DNA of 64,000 bases, from the NCBI RefSeq assembly GCF_030816155.1, contig NZ_JAUSXR010000001.1:2914001-2978000 (forward strand), written 5' to 3'. This document shows positions 59,725 through 64,000 of this stretch, in pieces. The stretch is from Arthrobacter woluwensis (GTDB lineage: Bacteria > Actinomycetota > Actinomycetes > Actinomycetales > Micrococcaceae). Within the stretch, counting starts at the first letter, position 1; every line of letters begins with the position of its first letter. The position numbers were made by a program, and so were the translations under genes. The notes under the pieces are model-generated. The model saw only the letters and a list, made by a program, of their open reading frames with translations. It was not told the DNA's origin and did no database searches.

Positions 59725-60660
59725 TTACAGCTCGTCCAGGGCGCCGGTCCGGCGCACCACCAGCAGGTAGATCATGATGATCGCGATCGGGATCAGGGAG
59801 ACCGCCGACGCGAAGGGCAGATTGTTCGCCGCGCCCACATTGCTGTAGACCACGGTGCCGAGCATCTGGGTCTTGCCTCCCACGATCTGCGCCGTGATGT
59901 AATCGCCCAGCGTCAGCGAGAACGTGAAGATGGTCCCCGCGATGATCGACGGCACCAGCAGCGGCAGGACCACCAGGCGCACCGTCGTCCAGGGCTTGGC
60001 CCCCAGGTCACCGGAGGCCTCGAGCAGATTGCCCGGCACCTTCTCGAAGCCGGCGTGGATCGGCAGGATCATGTACGGCAGCCAGATGTAGGAGAGCGTG
60101 AGGATCACGGCCGTCTCCGAGTACCCGGGCGAGCTCACCCCGAGCGGTGCGCCCAGCCATTCGAGCAGACCGCCTTCGGCGAGCACATTGCGCCAGGCGT
60201 ACGCCTTGACCAGGTAGCTCGCCCAGAGCGGCATGAGGACCGCGGCCAGCAGGAGTTTCTGCCAGCGGGCGGAGGCCACCTTCGCGATGAAGAACGCCAG
60301 CGGGATGGCGACGACGGCGTCGATCACCGTGACGAGCACGGCGATCCACAGCGTGCGCAGGGCGATGCCCTGGTACACCGGGTCGAAGAGCGCCTGCTTG
60401 ATGTTGTCCAGGGTCCAGACCTGGGACACCTTGCCGGTGAACGTGTCCACGCTCCACAGCGCGGTGATGAGCAGGGTCGCGAGGGCCGCGATGTAGACGA
60501 GGACCAGCCAGCCGGCCGGCGCAGTGAGCAGACCCGCCAGGCGGGCACGGGGTGAGCGGTACAGGAACCCGGAGAGCGGGCTCACTTTGGCCCGGGGGAC
60601 GCCGCCGGAGGCGCCTCCCCGTCCCGGATCGACGCCGGGCCGGCTGAGCTGGAGTGACAT
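59725..60660 (-). CDS. ABC transporter permease (PotB type)
   Basis: A 311-residue membrane subunit with six predicted helices, the first LAGLLTAPAGWLVLVYIAAL, then LWSVDTFTGKVSQVWTLDN. The EAA loop is EASGDLGAKPWTTVRLVVLP. The start at 60660 lies 2 bp after the binding protein stop, and the much longer frame upstream belongs to that gene in another phase. It forms the channel with the PotC-type subunit. Confidence 0.92.
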   Translation of the reverse strand: MSLQLSRPGVDPGRGGASGGVPRAKVSPLSGFLYRSPRARLAGLLTAPAGWLVLVYIAALATLLITALWSVDTFTGKVSQVWTLDNIKQALFDPVYQGIALRTLWIAVLVTVIDAVVAIPLAFFIAKVASARWQKLLLAAVLMPLWASYLVKAYAWRNVLAEGGLLEWLGAPLGVSSPGYSETAVILTLSYIWLPYMILPIHAGFEKVPGNLLEASGDLGAKPWTTVRLVVLPLLVPSIIAGTIFTFSLTLGDYITAQIVGGKTQMLGTVVYSNVGAANNLPFASAVSLIPIAIIMIYLLVVRRTGALDEL

Positions 60661-60662
60661 GA

Positions 60663-61850
60663 TCAGCCCTTGATTTCCGTCCAGGCCTTGGTCCAGGCCG
60701 AGTAATCCGTGCACTTGGCATCGGTGCGGCCGTCCAGGCACTTCTCCACGGGCGTGGTCCAGTACCAGATCTTGGAGGCGTAATCGGCGTCCTTCACGTG
60801 GTAGCTGTCGCAGAACTTCTTGTCCGTGGTGAGCTCACAGGCCTTCGGGTTCGCCGGGGCCTCGCCGAAGTACTCGGCCACGGCAGCCTGGGCCTTCGGG
60901 CTCGCGATGTAGTCGAGCCACTTGTAGGAGCAGTTCGGGTTCTTGGTCTTGGACCCGATCATCCAGGTGTCGGACCAGCCGGTGGCGCCTTCCTCGGGAA
61001 GCACGGTGGCGACCTTGGTGCCGTTGCCGGTGGCGATGTTCGCGCCCACCTGCCAGGTGGTACCGATGACGGTCGAGCCGGAGGCGAAAGACTGGACCTC
61101 CTTGGTGACGTCGTTCCAGTACTCGCCGACGTTCTTCTTCTGGTCCTTGAGCAGGTTCTTCGCGGCGTCCAGCTGCTTCTCATCCAGCGCGTAGGGGTTC
61201 TTGATGCCCAGATCCGGCTGGTGCTTCATGAGGTACATGGCGGCGTCCGCGATGTAGATGGGCGAGTCGTAGGCGGTGACCTTGCCCGCGTGCTGCGAGC
61301 CGTCCTCGAACACCGACTTCCAGGACGTGGGCGCGGGGCTCACCTTGTCCGTGCGGTACATCAGGACGTTGGCGCCCCAGCCATGGGGAACGCCGTAGTT
61401 CTTGCCGTCCACGGTGTTCCAGGCCTTGTCCTTGAGGAACGGCGAGATGTCGCCGTAGTTCTTCAGCAGTCCGGTGTTGACCTGCTGGACGTCCCCGCCG
61501 GCCACCAGGCGCAGCGAGGCGTCGCCGGAGGCGGAGATGACGTCGTACTGACCGGTCCGCATGAGGGTGACGGCCTCGTCCGAGGTGCCGAACGGCTTGA
61601 AGCTGACCTTGCAGCCGGTCTCCTTCTCGAAGGGCGTCACCCAGTCGACCTTGGGGTCGTTGGAGCCGTCTTCGACGTAGCCGGGCCAGCCGAGGATCGA
61701 CACCTGTCCTTCGCCCTGGCCGATCTCCTTCATGGCCGGGGTCTGGGCGGCGTTCCCGCCGCCTCCGCTGGAGGTGCCACAGGCGGTGAGGGCGAGCGCG
61801 GCGACGGCTGCGATGCCCGCCACCTTGAGGCGCATGCTGTTCTGAGCCAC
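60663..61850 (-). CDS. ABC transporter substrate-binding lipoprotein (PotD type)
   Basis: A 395-residue extracytoplasmic binding protein. The GTG at 61850 has GAAAGGAC 7 nt upstream, and the signal peptide MRLKVAGIAAVAALALTAC ends in a lipobox Cys. The mature domain has QVSILGWPGYVEDGSNDPKV (the usual start of PotD-like proteins), FKPFGTSDEAVTLMRTGQYD, VISASGDASLRLVAGGDVQQ and the C-terminal KIWYWTTPVEKCLDGRTDAK. Several Trp/Asp positions line the amine pocket in this family, but the exact ligand is not predictable. A longer frame to 63068 is the ATPase gene in another phase. Confidence 0.92.
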   Translation of the reverse strand: MAQNSMRLKVAGIAAVAALALTACGTSSGGGGNAAQTPAMKEIGQGEGQVSILGWPGYVEDGSNDPKVDWVTPFEKETGCKVSFKPFGTSDEAVTLMRTGQYDVISASGDASLRLVAGGDVQQVNTGLLKNYGDISPFLKDKAWNTVDGKNYGVPHGWGANVLMYRTDKVSPAPTSWKSVFEDGSQHAGKVTAYDSPIYIADAAMYLMKHQPDLGIKNPYALDEKQLDAAKNLLKDQKKNVGEYWNDVTKEVQSFASGSTVIGTTWQVGANIATGNGTKVATVLPEEGATGWSDTWMIGSKTKNPNCSYKWLDYIASPKAQAAVAEYFGEAPANPKACELTTDKKFCDSYHVKDADYASKIWYWTTPVEKCLDGRTDAKCTDYSAWTKAWTEIKG

Positions 61851-61978
61851 TGTTCTGTCCTTTCGGTGCTTACTGCTGAGTGAATCGTGAGGTCTTGATG
61901 AACGACGACGGCGCACGGCCGGCGGGGTGCCGGCATTCGCGCCGCGCCGGGTTCCGGGAGCCCGGGCCAGGCCGGGCG

Positions 61979-63068
61979 TCAGGCCGCCTCGGGCAGCCAG
62001 ACGGCGTCCCGCTCGGCCCAGGAGACGGTGACCCGCCGGCCTTCGAGGGCGTCCGTGTCCGGCACGTCCTCGTGGATCAGCGCGACGACCGTCGGACCCG
62101 CGTCCAGGGCGATGTGGACCTGGGTGGCGTGGCCGATGTAAACGGCCGAGGTGACCTGGCCGCTCAGGGCGCGGGGGCCGGCGTCGTGCGCCGTGGCCTC
62201 CCAGTCGAGGCGCAGGCGTTCGGGGCGGAGCACGAAACTGGCGCCGGGGCCGGCTTCGGTGCCGCCGATCCCGGACGGGAGGATGTTCGAGGTGCCGACG
62301 AAGTTGGCCACGAAGCCGCTGAGCGGACGCTGGTAGATCTCGTGGGCGGAGCCGATCTGGGCGATCCTGCCGTTGCTGAACACCCCGATCCGGTCGCTCA
62401 TGGTCAGGGCCTCCTCCTGGTCGTGGGTGACGAAGATGAAGGTGATGCCGAGCGACCGCTGGAGTTCCTTGAGTTCGATCTGCATCTGCTGGCGCAGCTT
62501 GAGGTCCAGGGCGCCGAGCGGTTCGTCGAGGAGGAGGACCTTGGGCTCCACCACGAGGGCCCGGGCGAGGGCGACGCGCTGCCGCTGGCCGCCCGAGAGC
62601 TGCGCGGGGCGCCGGTCCAGGAATTTGCCGAGCTGGACCCGGTCCAGGGCTTCCGCGGCGCGTTCCCGTCGCTCGGCCTTCGCCATCCCCCGGACCCGGA
62701 GCCCGTAGGCGACGTTGTCGATGAGGGACATGTGGGGGAACAGCGCGTAGTCCTGGAAGACGGTGCTGACGTCCCGTTCGAAGGGCGCCTTGGTGCTGAC
62801 GTCCACTCCGTCGAGCTCGATGGTCCCCGAGGTGGGGAGTTCGAAGCCCGCGATCATGCGCAGCACGGTGGTCTTGCCGGAACCGGAGGGTCCCAGCATG
62901 GAGAAGAACTCGCCCTGGCGGATGTCCAGGTCCACCCCGTCCACGGCGTTCACCTCGCCGAAGGTCTTGACGAGGTTCTTCACGCCGGATGGCCGGGATC
63001 GCGTCCCGGGCTTCGGGGCCGTCCACCACCGGGGAGGAGGCCGGGTGGCGCATCGCCTGTTCGCTCAT
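61979..63068 (-). CDS. ABC transporter ATP-binding protein (PotA type; frameshifted as given)
   Basis: The ATPase of the amine importer, 362 residues once one base is removed near 62985. From the ATG at 63068 it reads MSEQAMRHPASSPVVDGPEA to PAIR, after which the frame breaks; VKNLVKTFGEVNAVDGVDLD continues in the next frame. Walker A is FSMLGPSGSGKTTVLRMIAG, the signature LSGGQRQRVALARALVVEPK, Walker B VLLLDEPLGALDLKLRQQM, the switch FIFVTHDQEEALTMSDRIGV. The C-terminal TOBE domain (GASFVLRPERLRLDWEATAH) follows. A GTG at 62983 could also start a protein, but that would trim the N-terminus. It is the first gene of the operon, divergent from the GntR regulator. Confidence 0.9.
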
Positions 63069-63295
63069 CGCAGTGCCTTTTCTGTGGTCAGGGGCCCTTT
63101 CACGGCCCGGAATCCGGAGTGCGCGGCCACCGTGACGTGGCTCACATGCAACTTCTGGGCTAAAGACTATTACTTAAGAGGATTTATGTATAGACCCTGA
63201 TTCCGAGCCCGGCTAGCATGGCGTGTAAGCCGGGATCCCGGCCCGCTCCAGCCGCACCGACGCCGCGGGGAGCCACGCCAGGAGGGGGTTCACGG

Positions 63296-64000
63296 ATGTC
63301 GCTCTCACCCCTCGGCGCGTCCCGCAGCCTCGCCGCGCTGTTCACCCCCATCAAGTCCGGAGGCCTGGTGGACGAGGTCTGCTCCCGGATCGAACTGGCC
63401 ATCGAGACCGGCCTGCTCACGGCCGGGCAGCGTCTGCCCAATGAGGTGGAACTCGCCTCCGCCCTGGGCGTCTCCGCCGTCACCACTCGCGAGGCCCTCT
63501 CTCAGCTGCGCGGCCAGGGCCTCATCCGCACGGTCCGCGGGCGCAGCGGCGGCAGCTTCATCGCCGACGACGCCCTGCCGTCCCCGCAGAAGGCCCGCCA
63601 GCGACTCGCTTCCCTCACCCGGCTCCAGATCAGCGACCTCAGCCTGCACTACCAGGCGATCGCGTCCGCCTGCGCCGGCCTGGCCGCCCGGCGTGCCACC
63701 GCGGACGACGTCGACACGCTCGAAGAACTCGCCTTCCTGCCCGGCAAGGACTCCGAGGATCCCCTCGCCTGGCGCATGGCGCACTCCGAATTCGTCCTGG
63801 AGATCGCCGCCGCCGCGCGTTCCGCACGCCTGGCCCGCGAGCTGCTCCGCATCCAGGCGGAACTCGGCACCTTGACGCTGCTGCCCTTCGGGGAACAAGC
63901 TTTTCGCGTGGAGGCCACCCGGCTCCATCAAGCCCTCGCCACCGCCATCGGACAGCACGATCCCCCCACCGCAGAGTCCCTGGTGCGCGAACTCATCCAG
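63296..64000 (+). CDS. GntR/FCD family regulator (cut by window end)
   Basis: A FadR-type GntR regulator, 235 residues visible, running off the window. The ATG at 63296 has AGGAGGGGG upstream. The winged helix reads DEVCSRIELAIETGLLTAGQ, RLPNEVELASALGVSAVTTR, EALSQLRGQGLIRTVRGRSG, the canonical GntR HTH and wing. The C-terminal FCD domain follows: LSLHYQAIASACAGLAARRA, and WRMAHSEFVLEIAAAARSAR with the Asp/His-type ligand pocket, then EATRLHQALATAIGQHDPPT. It is divergent from the amine ABC operon with a 227-bp gap containing AT-rich stretches at about 63160-63200, and is the likely regulator of that operon. Confidence 0.9.
   Translation, partial: MSLSPLGASRSLAALFTPIKSGGLVDEVCSRIELAIETGLLTAGQRLPNEVELASALGVSAVTTREALSQLRGQGLIRTVRGRSGGSFIADDALPSPQKARQRLASLTRLQISDLSLHYQAIASACAGLAARRATADDVDTLEELAFLPGKDSEDPLAWRMAHSEFVLEIAAAARSARLARELLRIQAELGTLTLLPFGEQAFRVEATRLHQALATAIGQHDPPTAESLVRELIQ

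Overview
The window is about 64 kb of high-GC DNA from an actinobacterium, most likely an Arthrobacter-like member of the Micrococcaceae. The basis is the GC content, the GTG starts, a factor-independent uricase closely resembling the Arthrobacter type, actinobacterial families (DUF6986, DUF779, LAxTG-sorted surface protein) and long GC hairpins between genes. All assignments come from reading the sequence; no database search was possible.

Layout. 1-10954: purine/ureide catabolism, with the end of an 8-oxoguanine deaminase, uricase, an NCS2 urate/xanthine permease, an IclR regulator, ACT-domain malic enzyme, malate synthase, a CitE-like DUF6986 protein and (S)-ureidoglycine aminohydrolase. 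10972-12837: an AbiEi/AbiEii toxin-antitoxin islet flanked by two copies of a terminator hairpin. 12851-19922: a beta-galactosidase/sugar ABC operon with a divergent TetR gene. 19993-31034: housekeeping and accessory genes, including a divergent NrtR-like Nudix regulator facing an SPFH protein and an NAD-kinase-like protein around a strong palindromic operator. 31406-38200: two secreted proteins, the second a roughly 1816-residue collagen-like surface protein with four nearly identical 291-bp modules and an LAxTG sorting signal. 38504-43299: a small ATPase, an ArsR/SRPBCC pair, gamma-glutamyltransferase and a secreted protein. 43426-45972: a lower-GC islet with an AAA ATPase and a TOPRIM/DUF4276-like protein, flanked by an 83-bp duplication of the 5' end of a VOC gene. 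47608-54656: glyoxylate assimilation (hyi, TSA reductase, gcl, glycerate kinase) with allantoinase and an orphan OmpR-type DNA-binding protein. 54904-64000: peroxiredoxin, a GAF regulator with aldehyde dehydrogenase and DUF779, and a polyamine-type ABC transporter with a GntR/FCD regulator cut by the window end.

How the genes work together. Urate enters by the permease and is opened by uricase. Allantoinase makes allantoate, and AllE converts ureidoglycine to ureidoglycolate. The resulting glyoxylate goes either through Gcl, TSA reductase and glycerate kinase, or through malate synthase and malic enzyme. The two halves lie about 37 kb apart but share a 15-bp palindrome (WTCCRYAWWGYGGAA), also found beside the iclR gene, suggesting one IclR regulon. 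Steps not seen here are hydroxyisourate hydrolase/OHCU decarboxylase, allantoate amidohydrolase and a classical ureidoglycolate lyase.

Quality note. Six otherwise well-conserved genes (iclR, the collagen-like gene, ggt, allB, the GAF regulator and the ABC ATPase) each have a span of 3n+1 bases and are restored by removing one base, usually in a short homopolymer. This one-directional pattern looks more like residual insertion errors in the assembly than six independent mutations, but the sequence alone cannot settle it. I saw no tRNA, rRNA, transposase, integrase, prophage or CRISPR array.
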